Assembly: GCA_963774345.1 (NCBI GenBank)
Contig: CAVZFB010000056.1
Span: 1-64,000 of the forward strand
Origin: AP-15 sp963774345
GTDB lineage: Bacteria > Pseudomonadota > Alphaproteobacteria > ATCC43930 > CGMCC-115725
Length of the DNA stretch: 64,000 bases
Reading direction: 5' to 3'
Part shown: positions 35,361-45,016 of the stretch, in pieces
How positions within the stretch are numbered: position 1 is the stretch's first letter
Layout of the letters: every line of letters starts with the position of its first letter
Made by a program: the position numbers and the translations under genes
The notes under the pieces: generated by a model
What the model was told of the DNA's origin: nothing
The model's database searches: none
Seen by the model: only the letters and a program-made list of their open reading frames with translations

Positions 35361-36715
35361 ATGAACGATATCAGCCAAAACTCGGCGGCTCTGGACCTGC
35401 TGCACGATCTGATCGGCCGCGCGCGCCGAGCGGGCGCCGACGCTGCTGACGCCGTGCTGTTCGAGGGCGTCTCGTTGTCCCATGGACGCCGCCTCGGCAA
35501 GACCGAAAAGCTCGAGCGCTCCGAAGGCCAGGATCTCGGCCTGCGGGTCTTCATCGGCCGACAGCAGGCGATCGTCTCGTCGAGCGACCGCTCGCCGAAA
35601 GCGCTCGGTGAACTCGTCGAGCGCGCTGTGGCGATGGCCCAAGACCGTTCCTGAGGACCCCTTTTGCGGCATCGCCGAGCCCAATGAGATCGCGCGGAAC
35701 TGGCCTACGCTCGACATGTTCGACCCCGAGGAGCCCAGCGCGGAGGTGCTGATCGAGCGGGCGCGCGCCGCCGAGGAAGCCGCCCTCGCGGTCAACGGGG
35801 TGACCAATTCCGAGGGCGCCGAAGCCGGGTGGGGCCGTTCCGAGATCGCGCTCGTCGCTTCGAACGGCTTTGCCGGGACGTACCGGGGTTCGAGCCACGG
35901 GGTCAGCGCGTCGGTTATCGGCGGCACAGGCACCGGCATGGAGCGCGACTATGATTATTCCAGCTCGGTCTATGCTGCCGATCTGCGCGACCCGGTCGAG
36001 ATCGGCAAGACCGCCGGGGAACGCGCGGTCAAACGGCTGGGCGCCAGGAAGATGCCGACCTGCCGGTGCCCAGTGGTGTTCGATCCTCGAGTTGCCCGCA
36101 GCTTTATTTCGCATTTGCTGGGTGGCGATCTCGGGCCCGTCAATCGCCCGCGGCACCAGCTTTTTGAAGGACCGCCTTGGTGAGCGCATCTTTCCTGAGG
36201 CGATCACCATCGTCGACGACCCGCACCGGCGGCGCGGTCTGCGCTCCAAGCCGTTCGACGGCGAAGGCATCGCCAACCACCGCCGCGCGATCGTCGACAA
36301 AGGTGTGCTGACCACTTGGCTCCTCGATCTGCGTTCCGCCCGCCAGTTGGGCCTCAAGACTACCGGACACGCGGCACGCGGTACTTCCTCGCCGCCCGGA
36401 CCGTCGGCGACAAATGTGTGGATCGAGCCCGGCGCAGTCAGCCCGCAGGCGCTGATATCAGACATCGAGAGCGGGTTTTACGTGACCGAGATGATGGGAA
36501 TGGGGGTCAATGGGGTGACCGGGGACTACAGCCGGGGAACGGCGGGCTTTTGGATCGACAAGGGCGAGATCGCTTTTCCGGTCAGCGAGATGACGGTCGC
36601 CGGCAATCTTAAGAATATTTTCGCCGACATGGTCGCCGCCGACGATCTGGAATTCAGGGCCGGCATGGACGCACCGACCCTGCGGATCGACAACCTGACC
36701 GTCGCCGGCGCCTGA
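35361..36715 (+). pseudogene. pmbA: Metalloprotease PmbA (TldE), two single-base frameshifts
   Basis: Second subunit of the TldD/TldE protease. The protein is spread over three frames. Frame one runs from MNDISQNSAALDLL (a GGAG site precedes the ATG at 35361; 35346 is an alternative start overlapping the ubiD stop) to AVAMA. Deleting one C near 35638-35640 restores AMAKTVPEDPFCG. Deleting one G near 36122-36124 restores LLGAISGPSIARGTSFLKD. The rest, through GRRGLRSKPFDGEG-like HRRRGLRSKPFDGEG and the C-terminal TNVWIEPG, GNLKNIF and PTLRIDNLTVAGA, is normal. The repaired gene encodes 450 residues, the family length. Likely sequence indels, not decay. Confidence 0.9.
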
Positions 36716-36810
36716 GCTGGCCTCTTCGCCGATCTAGAGAGACGATGAGGTCCGAGCGAGTCGAATCGGTGGACGTTAATAAATAAAATCATCGTTTACC
36801 ATATGTCCAT

Positions 36811-36838
36811 TTGACATGCTGTTTATTTTGGCTAAATT
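36811..36838 (+). promoter_or_regulatory. Candidate sigma70-type promoter before the PEP-CTERM gene
   Basis: TTGACA at 36811-36816 and TAAATT at 36833-36838, 16 bases apart, in a markedly AT-rich stretch (36775-36845) that contrasts with the surrounding GC-rich DNA. Its distance to the ATG at 36969 leaves an untranslated leader of about 120 bases. Confidence 0.5.
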
Positions 36839-36968
36839 TCATCGAAATGGGCCGGCGAGAGCCGATCTTTAATATGCTTCGTCAACATTGCTGTGTTCAT
36901 CGGCCTCTTTGTGTTGAGCAACGCAGATTGGCGCTCTTTTGCTGGCTGCAGCGAGGGAAGATGGCAAG

Positions 36969-37550
36969 ATGATCGGAACTAAGATAACCGGAAAGCTCGC
37001 CGCCGGCGCACTCGCAGTCGCAATCGTTGCGGGCGTCTGCGGCGCCGGCAGCGATACGGCGTTCGCCCTGCCGACGACGTGGGTCTTGCAAGGCGCCGAA
37101 CTCGATGATGGCGGTACCGTATCCGGCAAGTTCACGATCGGACCCTACGGCTATCTGATCGCGCCGGTTGCCGTCACCACCACTGGCGGCACCTTGCTCG
37201 GAGGGTTTTCGTATGCGCCGCCCGACCCGTCTGACATCGTGCCAAACGCACCGCCCGCTTTCGGCGTGGATTTCTTTTCGCCGTCGTACAATCTGGATCT
37301 GCACATCGTTTTCCAGAACTCGCTAGAATCGAGCGGACCGGACCCGATCGTTCTGGCCTCATCGTATGAGTGTGCGGCTTTTACCTGCCCCGGGCCGGAC
37401 ACCGGCAATCCCGGCGCGGACACCCGCTTTTTCACCGCCGGCGAGGTCGTCGCAGCACCCGAGCCGGCCAGTTTCGGCTTGCTTGCCCTTGGCGTCGGAG
37501 CCATCGGGATAATCGCCCTCCGTCGCCGGCGCGCCAGCGCTGACGCTTAA
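36969..37550 (+). CDS. PEP-CTERM sorting-domain protein
   Basis: A 193-residue exported protein with signal peptide (KLAAGALAVAIVAGVCGAGSDTAFA) and the C-terminal sorting signal PEPASFGLLALGVGAIG followed by a basic RRRR end. PEP-CTERM proteins are recognised by an exosortase and placed in the envelope or matrix, often with extracellular polysaccharide. The middle (GGTVSGKFTIGPYGYLIAPVAV, FTAGEVVAAPEP) is beta-rich and resembles many secreted PEP-CTERM proteins without known function. No exosortase is in the window. Start chosen at the methionine behind the GGGAAGATGGCAAG site. Confidence 0.85.
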   Translation: MIGTKITGKLAAGALAVAIVAGVCGAGSDTAFALPTTWVLQGAELDDGGTVSGKFTIGPYGYLIAPVAVTTTGGTLLGGFSYAPPDPSDIVPNAPPAFGVDFFSPSYNLDLHIVFQNSLESSGPDPIVLASSYECAAFTCPGPDTGNPGADTRFFTAGEVVAAPEPASFGLLALGVGAIGIIALRRRRASADA

Positions 37551-37822
37551 GTCGACGTATCGCAGATCGAGTGCGGTGACGCTAAGACAGGTTCTGAACC
37601 TGCGCCTGCACCGCCTCTCATTTGAGCCCCTTTCGGATGAGCAAGCATATCGCTCCCCCTTTGTGACTACTCCGTTGCGCCTTTCCACACCCGGGCCTCT
37701 ATGCCCGTTGCCAACCCGGGCTCTAATATCCGTGCCGGGCGGGGCGAAATCGGATAGGATCGGTGCCGGCTTCAAACAGCAGCGCCGGGTCCGGCGCGGC
37801 GCTTCGGCAGAGGAGCAGGGAA

Positions 37823-38887
37823 ATGGGCGAGATTCTCGGTCTTGGCTGCACCCACTATCCGGGGCTGACGGTCCCCGACGAGCAGCTGCCGTCGCTGTTT
37901 TACCGTCTGCTGACTGCACCCAATGTGCCCGAGCACTACAAGAACCCGGCCAACTGGCCGGCCGAGCTTGTCGCCGAGCTAGGCAATGACGAGGGTTTTT
38001 CGTCGGCCCAGCGCTACAGCGCTCGGATGGCCGAGGGCTTCCGGGCCGTGCGCAAGTCGCTCGACGCGTTCAACCCGGATGTCGTGCTGGTCTGGGGCGA
38101 CGACCAGTATGAGAATTTCCGCGAGGACATCATCCCGGCCTTTTGCCTGCTCGGCTATGACGACGATTTCGCGGTTCAGCCGTGGAAGAACGGCAATGGC
38201 GGCCGCACCAATCGTTGGGGCGAGCCGGGCGATTGGGCGTTGAAATTGCACGGCCACCGCGAGGCCGCCAAGCATCTCGCCACCGGGCTGATCGAGCGCG
38301 GCGTCGACATGGCCTATGCTTATCAGCCGCTGCACCATCCGCTGGCGCACGCCTTCACCAACACCTTCCTCTATCTCGATTGGGATAGGAAGGGTTTCCC
38401 GTACCCGGTGGTGCCGTTCGCGATCAATTGCTACGGCAGCAACCTGTTGCACGCCAAGGGCGGTACCGCGGCCCTTTTCATGCCGCCGCGCGATCCGTCG
38501 ATCGCTGGTGATCCGCCTTCGCCGCATCCCTGGCGCTGCATGGAGATCGGCAAGGCGGTGGCCGAGACCTTTGCGGATTCGCCGTGGCGGGTAGCGGTGA
38601 TCGCCTCGTCGAGCTGGTCCCATTGCTTCTTGTCGCCGACCAACGGCTATATGTGGCCCGACCAAAAGGCTGACCGGCTGCTGTTCGACGCGTTGTCCCA
38701 GCGCGATTACGATACTTGGCGAAAGCGTCCGCTGAAGGCGATGGAGCAGGCCGGGCAGCACGAAATGCTGAACTGGTGCGCACTGATGGGGGCGATGGAG
38801 ACGCTCGACCGGAAGCCGATCGTGCACGATTACATCGAGACGCACATCTTTGCGTCGGATAAGTGCTTCGTCTCCTACCCGGCGTAG
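37823..38887 (+). CDS. Class III extradiol ring-cleavage dioxygenase, subunit B (LigB)-like
   Basis: A 354-residue LigB-fold protein, the family of iron-dependent enzymes that open catechol-type rings (protocatechuate 4,5-dioxygenase and relatives). Metal-ligand histidines are expected in GCTHYPGL near the N-terminus and in the QPLHHPLAHAF segment; VLVWGDDQYENF and VAVIASSSWSHCFLSP are further family landmarks. Start ATG at 37823 behind GAGGAGCAGGGA. The aromatic substrate is unknown and no LigA or pathway gene adjoins it. Confidence 0.85.
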   Translation: MGEILGLGCTHYPGLTVPDEQLPSLFYRLLTAPNVPEHYKNPANWPAELVAELGNDEGFSSAQRYSARMAEGFRAVRKSLDAFNPDVVLVWGDDQYENFREDIIPAFCLLGYDDDFAVQPWKNGNGGRTNRWGEPGDWALKLHGHREAAKHLATGLIERGVDMAYAYQPLHHPLAHAFTNTFLYLDWDRKGFPYPVVPFAINCYGSNLLHAKGGTAALFMPPRDPSIAGDPPSPHPWRCMEIGKAVAETFADSPWRVAVIASSSWSHCFLSPTNGYMWPDQKADRLLFDALSQRDYDTWRKRPLKAMEQAGQHEMLNWCALMGAMETLDRKPIVHDYIETHIFASDKCFVSYPA

Positions 38888-38985
38888 GGTCGCAGGGCGG
38901 CGGCGGCGCGGCGGGCAAGCCCCCGCAGAACGCCGCCGCCCTTGCCAAGGGTGGCCCCCGTCTTTAACACTGGCGGCGGGGACCC

Positions 38986-40785
38986 ATGTTCGGAAAGCCG
39001 CCGATCCTTGAGGAGGGCGCGCGCACTGCCGCGCTCGTATGGCGCTTGGCGCGCGATTTCATGCGCCCGCATTTGCCGCGGGTCGCGCTCGCGTTCTTGC
39101 TGATGGGGATGGCGGCCGGCAGCACGGCGCTGCGCGCCTGGCTGATGCAGCCCGTTCTTGACCGCATCTTTGTCGGCCGCGACAGCTCGCTCCTGCTGCT
39201 GATCGCCAGCGGCGCACTGGCCATCGCCGTCGTCAAGGGTCTCGCCGATTACGGCGAGGCGGTGCTGATGAACCGCGTTGGCCAGCGCGTCATCGCCGAT
39301 GTGCAGATCGCGCTGTTCACCCGGCTGATGCGTGCCGATCTCGCCTATTTTCACGCACATCCGAGCGGGACTTTGATCTCGCGGTTTACCAGCGACGCCG
39401 TGCTGCTGCGCAACGCCGCGGCGAACATTCTCGGTGCGATCGGCAAGGATGCGCTGACCGTGGCTTTCCTGGTCGGGGTTATGTTCTATCAGGACTGGCT
39501 CTTGGCATTGGTCTCGTTTTTCGTCTTCCCGGTGGCGATCCGTCCGATCGTTGGCATCGGCCGCCGCATGCGCCGGGTTTCGGCGAACACGCAGGCCGAG
39601 ATTGGCCAGCTGACGACGCTGCTCAGTCAGACCTTTCAGGGCGCCCGCCTGGTCAAGGCCTATGGCATGGAGGATTACGAGGAGCGGCGGGCGGCCGGCC
39701 TGTTCGAACGGCTGTTCGCGCTGATCGACCGGGCAACCCGGACGCGCTCACGCGCCTCGCCGATGATGGAGACATTGGGCGGCGCGGCAATCGCGATCGT
39801 CATTCTTTATGGCGGTCATCAGGTCATCGTCGGGACCCGGACGCCAGGCGCCTTCTTCTCGTTCATTACAGCGCTGCTGCTCGCCTATCAGCCGTTAAAG
39901 AGCCTAGCCAACCTGAACGCCTCGCTGCAGGAAGGCCTCGCCGCGGCCCAACGAATCTTCCAGGTGCTCGACGTCGAGCCAACAATTCGAGACATGCCGG
40001 GCGCTCAGCCACTGTGCGTGGCCGGCGGCGAAATCCGCTTCGACCGAGTGCGCTTCGGATACGCTCCCGGCGCCGTCGCTCTCGACGACGTCTCACTGAC
40101 CGTCCCGCCCGGGCGTACGGTCGCGCTGGTCGGCGCATCGGGGGCCGGCAAATCGACCATCCTTAACCTGATCCCCCGCTTTTTCGATGTCGAGGAGGGC
40201 AGCATCGCGATTGACGGGCAGGATATCCGCAGCGTGACCTTGGCCTCGCTGCGCGGTGCGGTGGCGCTCGTCGCCCAGGAGGTCACGCTGTTCGATGACA
40301 CTCTGCGGGCCAACATCGCCTATGGGCGGTTCGGTGCCGCAGCGACCGATATCGAGGCGGCAGCCCGCGCCGCCGGCGCCGACGAGTTCATAAGAGAGCT
40401 GCCGAACGGCTACGACACGCAGGTCGGAGAGCACGGTGTGCGCCTCTCCGGCGGGCAGCGCCAGCGCCTGGCGATTGCCCGGGCGATGCTCAAGGACGCC
40501 CCGATCTTGCTGCTCGACGAGGCGACCTCGGCCCTCGACAGTGAGTCCGAACGCCAGGTGCAGGCTGCGTTGCGCACGTTGATCCGCGGGCGCACGACCC
40601 TGGTCATCGCCCACCGGCTGTCGACGGTCCAGGGCGCAGATCTGATCTGCGTGGTCGATCGCGGGCGCATCGCCGAGAGCGGCCGGCACACTGAGCTGCT
40701 CGCCCGCGGCGGTCTCTATGCGCGGCTCTATGCGATGCAGTTCGCAGATGAGCGAGACGTCGCCGCTGCCGCTCAAGCGCAATAG
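38986..40785 (+). CDS. ABC transporter, MsbA-like lipid flippase (fused membrane and ATPase domains)
   Basis: A 599-residue half-transporter: six-helix membrane domain (about residues 30-330) then an ATPase domain with Walker A GASGAGKST at 383-391, signature LSGGQRQ at 487-493 and Walker B ILLLDEATSALD. The order resembles MsbA, which flips lipid A-core across the inner membrane. Position supports this: the next four genes make lipid A or Kdo. The following acyltransferase starts inside its end, suggesting coupling. Other exported lipids cannot be excluded. Confidence 0.92.
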   Translation: MFGKPPILEEGARTAALVWRLARDFMRPHLPRVALAFLLMGMAAGSTALRAWLMQPVLDRIFVGRDSSLLLLIASGALAIAVVKGLADYGEAVLMNRVGQRVIADVQIALFTRLMRADLAYFHAHPSGTLISRFTSDAVLLRNAAANILGAIGKDALTVAFLVGVMFYQDWLLALVSFFVFPVAIRPIVGIGRRMRRVSANTQAEIGQLTTLLSQTFQGARLVKAYGMEDYEERRAAGLFERLFALIDRATRTRSRASPMMETLGGAAIAIVILYGGHQVIVGTRTPGAFFSFITALLLAYQPLKSLANLNASLQEGLAAAQRIFQVLDVEPTIRDMPGAQPLCVAGGEIRFDRVRFGYAPGAVALDDVSLTVPPGRTVALVGASGAGKSTILNLIPRFFDVEEGSIAIDGQDIRSVTLASLRGAVALVAQEVTLFDDTLRANIAYGRFGAAATDIEAAARAAGADEFIRELPNGYDTQVGEHGVRLSGGQRQRLAIARAMLKDAPILLLDEATSALDSESERQVQAALRTLIRGRTTLVIAHRLSTVQGADLICVVDRGRIAESGRHTELLARGGLYARLYAMQFADERDVAAAAQAQ

Positions 40786-41602
40786 CGGCGTGGCGCTGAT
40801 CTTTACCAGGCGCGGCATGTGGCGGCGCCTCATGCACAACGCTCGGCTGCGGCGAGCGGCATGTTGGGCGATGCAGTGCTACATTCGCTTCGTCTATCGC
40901 ACCAACCGGTGGACCGTAGAGGGCGGTGAGGCGCCACGCCGGCTGATCGCCGGGGGTCGAGCTTTCATCGGCGCATTCTGGCACGGGCGCATGATGATGA
41001 TTCCGATGGCGTGGCAGCGAATGGCCCCGATGCACATGCTGATTTCGGCGCACCGCGACGGACAAATTATTGCCGACGCCGTGTCGTATTTCGGTATCCA
41101 GGCGATCGCCGGTTCGACCCGCCGTGGTGGCTCAGCGGCTTTCCGCAACCTGCTCAAAAAGTTGAAGGAAGGGGATTGTGTGGCGATCACTCCGGATGGG
41201 CCGCGCGGCCCGGCGATGACCGTCAGCATTGGCATCGTTAATGCCGCGAGGCTGGCCCAGGTGCCGATTGTGCCAATCACCTATGCCACGAGCCGCCGGT
41301 GGATGTTCCCAAGTTGGGACCATTTCCATGTCGCGTTGCCGTTCGGGCGTGGTCTGTTTTTGTGGGGTCAGCCGATCGAAATCGCTCCCGACCTTGACGA
41401 GACTGGAGTCGAGCACGCCCGATCCCTGATCGAGGCGCGTATGATCGAAATGGTCGACGAAGCCGACCACCGCGTCGGGCACGGGGTAAGGGCTCTTCAG
41501 CCACCCGACGCGAGGCTGTCTTCCTCGTCCCGCAAAGGGGCAAGTGGCCAGTGCAAGGCGCCCTCGCCGCGCCAAGCCGTTCAACCGGAAAAGCCGCGCT
41601 GA
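40748..41602 (+). CDS. DUF374 lysophospholipid acyltransferase-like protein
   Basis: A 284-residue acyltransferase-fold protein of the DUF374 family, found in lipid A/Kdo operons of alphaproteobacteria. HGRMMMIPMAW holds the HxxxxD/E-like region at FWHGRMMMIP; GSTRRGGSAAFRNLLKKLKEG and TPDGPRGPAM are the DUF374 hallmarks. The start at MSETSPLPLKR overlaps the transporter by 38 bases, and its TGA overlaps the waaA ATG (TGATG). Acyl acceptor unknown. Confidence 0.86.
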   Translation: MSETSPLPLKRNSGVALIFTRRGMWRRLMHNARLRRAACWAMQCYIRFVYRTNRWTVEGGEAPRRLIAGGRAFIGAFWHGRMMMIPMAWQRMAPMHMLISAHRDGQIIADAVSYFGIQAIAGSTRRGGSAAFRNLLKKLKEGDCVAITPDGPRGPAMTVSIGIVNAARLAQVPIVPITYATSRRWMFPSWDHFHVALPFGRGLFLWGQPIEIAPDLDETGVEHARSLIEARMIEMVDEADHRVGHGVRALQPPDARLSSSSRKGASGQCKAPSPRQAVQPEKPR

Positions 41603-42942
41603 TGTTGCCGCTCGTCTATCGCGTCCTGACCCGGCCGCTGGCGCCGTTCGTGCTGCTGTATCTGAAACGACGCCTCCGGCACGGCAAGGAGGACGGACGG
41701 CGCTTGAGCGAACGCCAGGGTTTTGCATGCGGTGCCAGACCGCCGGGACCGCTGGTGTGGGTTCACGCCGCGAGTGTCGGCGAGGCGACGGCGACGCTGC
41801 GGCTGATCGAACGGCTGATCGAAATGCGGCCCGCGCTCGAAATCCTCGTCACTACCGGCACGGTCGCTTCGGCCCGGCTACTAGAAGGGCGGCTGCCGCC
41901 GCGGACGCGCCATCAATTCGTGCCGGTCGACCTGCCGGGCTGGATCGGACGTTTTCTCGATCACTGGCGACCGGACCTGGCGCTCTGGGTCGAATCCGAG
42001 TTGTGGCCGAACTTGGTGCTGACGACGCATGCGCGCGAGATTCCGATGATGTTGGTCAGTGGCCGGCTATCGGCGCGCTCATACCGGCGCTGGCGCCGGT
42101 GGCCCGGACTAATCGGCCCGATGCTCGGCGCTTTCTCGCAATGCCTCGCTCAGGATGCGGACCAGGCGGAGCGGCTGCACCGACTCGGCGCCCGCGATGT
42201 CGCCGCGGTCGGCGACCTCAAGGCTGCAAGCGCCACCCTGCCGGTCGACCAGGCGCAGCTCTGGCGGCTGCGCCGACAGATCGGCTCGCGCCCGCGATGG
42301 CTCGCCGCCAGCACTCACGCGGGCGAAGAGGAGATCGCCGCCGCCGCCCATAGATGTCTCGCTGCTGACCAGCCCGGCCTGTTGACGATCATTGCCCCCC
42401 GCCATCCGGTGCGCGGTGACGCCATCGCCGCGATGCTCGCCGAGCACGGGCTACAGGTCGCTCGGCGCAGCCACAGTGAGCCGATCAGCGACGAGACTGC
42501 GGTCTACCTTGCGGATACGATTGGCGAACTTGGCCTGTTTTACCGTCTCGCCGGGATTGCATTTATCGGGGGTTCGCTGACGCGGAACGGCGGGCACAAC
42601 CCATTCGAGGCGGCGCGCCTCGACTGCGCCATATTGCACGGGCCGGACATGAGCAATTGCGTCGCGATGGCCTCGGCGCTGGCGGCGACCGGGGCGGCAG
42701 AGGTTGTGACCGGCGCCGAAGAGCTGACCCGGGCCGTGGCAGCGCTCCTCACTGACCGCGGGCTGCGTGCGACACGTTGCGCGGCTGCCGCGCGGGCGGC
42801 GGCTGCCGGCCAGAGTATTCTCAACTCCATCCTTGACCATCTCGCCCCTTGGCTCGACGGGCTCGCGCCGGTGAAAAACGGGCCGGCGGAAGGCGCACTG
42901 ATCGAAGGCTGCGCCGGGGCGTCGCATTCGCTGCGGGCCTGA
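41602..42942 (+). CDS. waaA: 3-deoxy-D-manno-octulosonic acid (Kdo) transferase
   Basis: Membrane-associated glycosyltransferase adding Kdo from CMP-Kdo to lipid IVA; 446 residues. Landmarks: N-terminal anchor LPLVYRVLTRPLAPFVLLYL, RLSERQGF, LVWVHAASVGEATATLRLI, VESELWPNL, TVIAPRHP-like LTIIAPRHPVR, and GGSLTRNGGHNPFEAA. Coupled on both sides by TGATG overlaps with DUF374 and lpxK, a strong operon sign. Confidence 0.95.
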   Translation: MLPLVYRVLTRPLAPFVLLYLKRRLRHGKEDGRRLSERQGFACGARPPGPLVWVHAASVGEATATLRLIERLIEMRPALEILVTTGTVASARLLEGRLPPRTRHQFVPVDLPGWIGRFLDHWRPDLALWVESELWPNLVLTTHAREIPMMLVSGRLSARSYRRWRRWPGLIGPMLGAFSQCLAQDADQAERLHRLGARDVAAVGDLKAASATLPVDQAQLWRLRRQIGSRPRWLAASTHAGEEEIAAAAHRCLAADQPGLLTIIAPRHPVRGDAIAAMLAEHGLQVARRSHSEPISDETAVYLADTIGELGLFYRLAGIAFIGGSLTRNGGHNPFEAARLDCAILHGPDMSNCVAMASALAATGAAEVVTGAEELTRAVAALLTDRGLRATRCAAAARAAAAGQSILNSILDHLAPWLDGLAPVKNGPAEGALIEGCAGASHSLRA

Positions 42943-43964
42943 TGCGAACCGCTCCGGAGTTTTGGGGGAGGGAGCCGGGGCTTGCGGCTGATCTGCTGCT
43001 GCCGATCGGCGCAGCTTGGGATGCCGCAGGCCGGCTCCGCCGCGCCTTGGCACGGCCGTATCGTCCGCCGCTGCCGGTCATCTGCGTCGGCAATCTGGTA
43101 GCCGGCGGTGCCGGGAAGACCCCGGTCGCGCTGGCGCTCGCCGCATACCTCTCGACGCGTGGCATCGCGGTTCATGTGGTGACGCGCGGTTATGGTGGCC
43201 GGATCGCTGGCCCGGTTCGCGTCGATCCGGCGCGGCACAACGCCGCTGCAGTCGGCGATGAGGCATTGTTGCTGGCTTCACGCGCGCCGTGTTGGGTCGC
43301 CCGCGCCCGGGGCGCGGGGGTTGCCGCCGCGGTCGCGGCCGGAGCCAAAGCTATCCTGCTCGATGACGGATTCCAGAATCCGACCGTCGCCGCAACCCTG
43401 GCGCTGATCGTCGTCGACGCCGTTTATGGCTTCGGCAATCGGCGGGTGATCCCCGGTGGCCCATTGCGCGAGAGCCTGCGCCGCGGTCTCGCCCGCGCCG
43501 ATGGCGTGGTGCTGCTCGCGACCGACGGCGAGACGCTACCGCACCGATCAATCGCCGCCGATGCCAGTCGGCCGATCGTACCTGCGGTGCTGACGGCAGT
43601 GGACGGCGCCCGGCTCGCGGGGAGCCGGGCCGTCGCCTTTGCCGGGATCGCGCGGCCGGAAAAATTCTTCGCAACCGTACGCGGGCTCGGCGTCGAACTC
43701 GTCGCCGCGCGCCGCTTTCCCGACCACCACCCGTTCCGCTTCGATGAGATCGTCGAACTGCACCGGTCGGCGGCGCGCGAGAAAGCGCGGCTGGTGACGA
43801 CGGCAAAAGACTATGTGCGGGTGCCGCCCGCGGCGCGAGCTGGGATCGAGGTACTCGAGGTGGAAGTCCGCTGGCCCGATCTTGCCGCCCTCGATGGCCT
43901 TCTCGGCCCCGATGTGCTATCCGCCCAGGGCAATGGACACGGCGCAGGCGAATACCCTTGTTGA
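42942..43964 (+). CDS. lpxK: Tetraacyldisaccharide 4'-kinase
   Basis: Adds the 4'-phosphate to the lipid A disaccharide; 340 residues. It starts with an amphipathic segment (APEFWGREPGLAADLLLP), then the P-loop NLVAGGAGKTPVALALA near residue 50, DEALLLASRAPCWVAR and LLDDGFQNPTV, where the aspartates are the LpxK catalytic signature. GFGNRRVIPGGPLRES is also typical. ATG shares a base with the waaA stop; its 3' end overlaps the lpxL-like gene by 32 bases. Confidence 0.95.
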   Translation: MRTAPEFWGREPGLAADLLLPIGAAWDAAGRLRRALARPYRPPLPVICVGNLVAGGAGKTPVALALAAYLSTRGIAVHVVTRGYGGRIAGPVRVDPARHNAAAVGDEALLLASRAPCWVARARGAGVAAAVAAGAKAILLDDGFQNPTVAATLALIVVDAVYGFGNRRVIPGGPLRESLRRGLARADGVVLLATDGETLPHRSIAADASRPIVPAVLTAVDGARLAGSRAVAFAGIARPEKFFATVRGLGVELVAARRFPDHHPFRFDEIVELHRSAAREKARLVTTAKDYVRVPPAARAGIEVLEVEVRWPDLAALDGLLGPDVLSAQGNGHGAGEYPC

Positions 43965-44835
43965 GGCGCCCCGGTTCGGCCATCGCCTAGAGGCTTGGGG
44001 GGCAGCGGCCTTCTTCGGTGTGTCCGGATTACTGCCGATCGATTTTGCCTCCGCCCTCGGCGGCATGCTGGGCCGGTGGATCGGCCCGTTTCTCGGCACC
44101 TCCAAAAGGGCCCGCCTCAATCTTCGCCGCGCGTTTCCTGACCTTCCCGACGCTGAAATCGAGCAGATCGTCGTCGGCATGTGGGACAATCTCGGCCGCG
44201 TCGCGGCTGAGTACCCGCACCTCCGGAGATTCCGCGTCTTTGAGCCCGGCGGACGGGTCGAGACCCACGGGTTCGAGCATATCGACCAAGCGGTCGTTGC
44301 CGGGCGGCGGATGATCGTCTTTTCCGGCCATATCGCCAATTGGGAGATCGGCTCGCTCGCCGGCGTCCAGTACGGGATCTCGGTCGCCCAGATCTATCGC
44401 GCCGCCAACAATCCGTTGATCGACCGCTTGATCGCGAAGTTGCGCGGCGATCGCGAGGAGTTCATCCCAAAGGGCGCCGTTGCGGCGCGGCGTGCGATTT
44501 TGGCGCTAAATCGTGGGATGCATCTAGGCTTGCTCGCTGACCAGAAGATGAATGACGGAATCCCGGTTCCGTTCTTCGGTCGCCCCGCGATGACCAGCTC
44601 TGCCCTCGCTTTTCTGGCGCTCCGCTTCGACTGCGACGTGTTTCCGCTTCGGGTCGAGCGGCTCGCGGGGGCGCGCTTCCGGGTTACGGTCTCACCGCCA
44701 TTGCCCTTGTCTCGAAGCGGTGATCGTCAGGCCGACGCTGCCGCTCTGATGACGGCGGTCAATGCGACCCTCGAGGCGTGGATTCGCGACCGCCCCGAGT
44801 TGTGGCTCTGGGTGCATCGACGCTGGCCGGATTAA
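43933..44835 (+). CDS. Lipid A late acyltransferase (LpxL/HtrB-like)
   Basis: A 300-residue acyltransferase adding a secondary acyl chain to lipid A or a lysophospholipid. The catalytic HX4E motif is GHIANWE (H then E five residues on) near residue 133; a preceding LNLRRAFPDL and following LADQKMNDGIPVPFFGRPAMT are LpxL-family features. Start ATG at 43933 (MDTAQANTLVE), overlapping lpxK; longer frames are not family-like. The acyl chain specificity is unknown. Last gene of the operon. Confidence 0.92.
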   Translation: MDTAQANTLVEAPRFGHRLEAWGAAAFFGVSGLLPIDFASALGGMLGRWIGPFLGTSKRARLNLRRAFPDLPDAEIEQIVVGMWDNLGRVAAEYPHLRRFRVFEPGGRVETHGFEHIDQAVVAGRRMIVFSGHIANWEIGSLAGVQYGISVAQIYRAANNPLIDRLIAKLRGDREEFIPKGAVAARRAILALNRGMHLGLLADQKMNDGIPVPFFGRPAMTSSALAFLALRFDCDVFPLRVERLAGARFRVTVSPPLPLSRSGDRQADAAALMTAVNATLEAWIRDRPELWLWVHRRWPD

Positions 44836-45016
44836 AGCCGAATCGGCCGGTGGCCGCGGTGCATCGCCCGTCTCTCCAAAAAATGCAACTCATCGCCCTT
44901 TAGTATGGAAATCGAGAGAGCTGTTGCACCTGATGCAATTTTGTGCAGCCTGTTACGCCAACCAGCGGGTCAGGCTCGTTGAGCCCGATCAGCCGCATCG
45001 AATCGGAGAAGTTACT

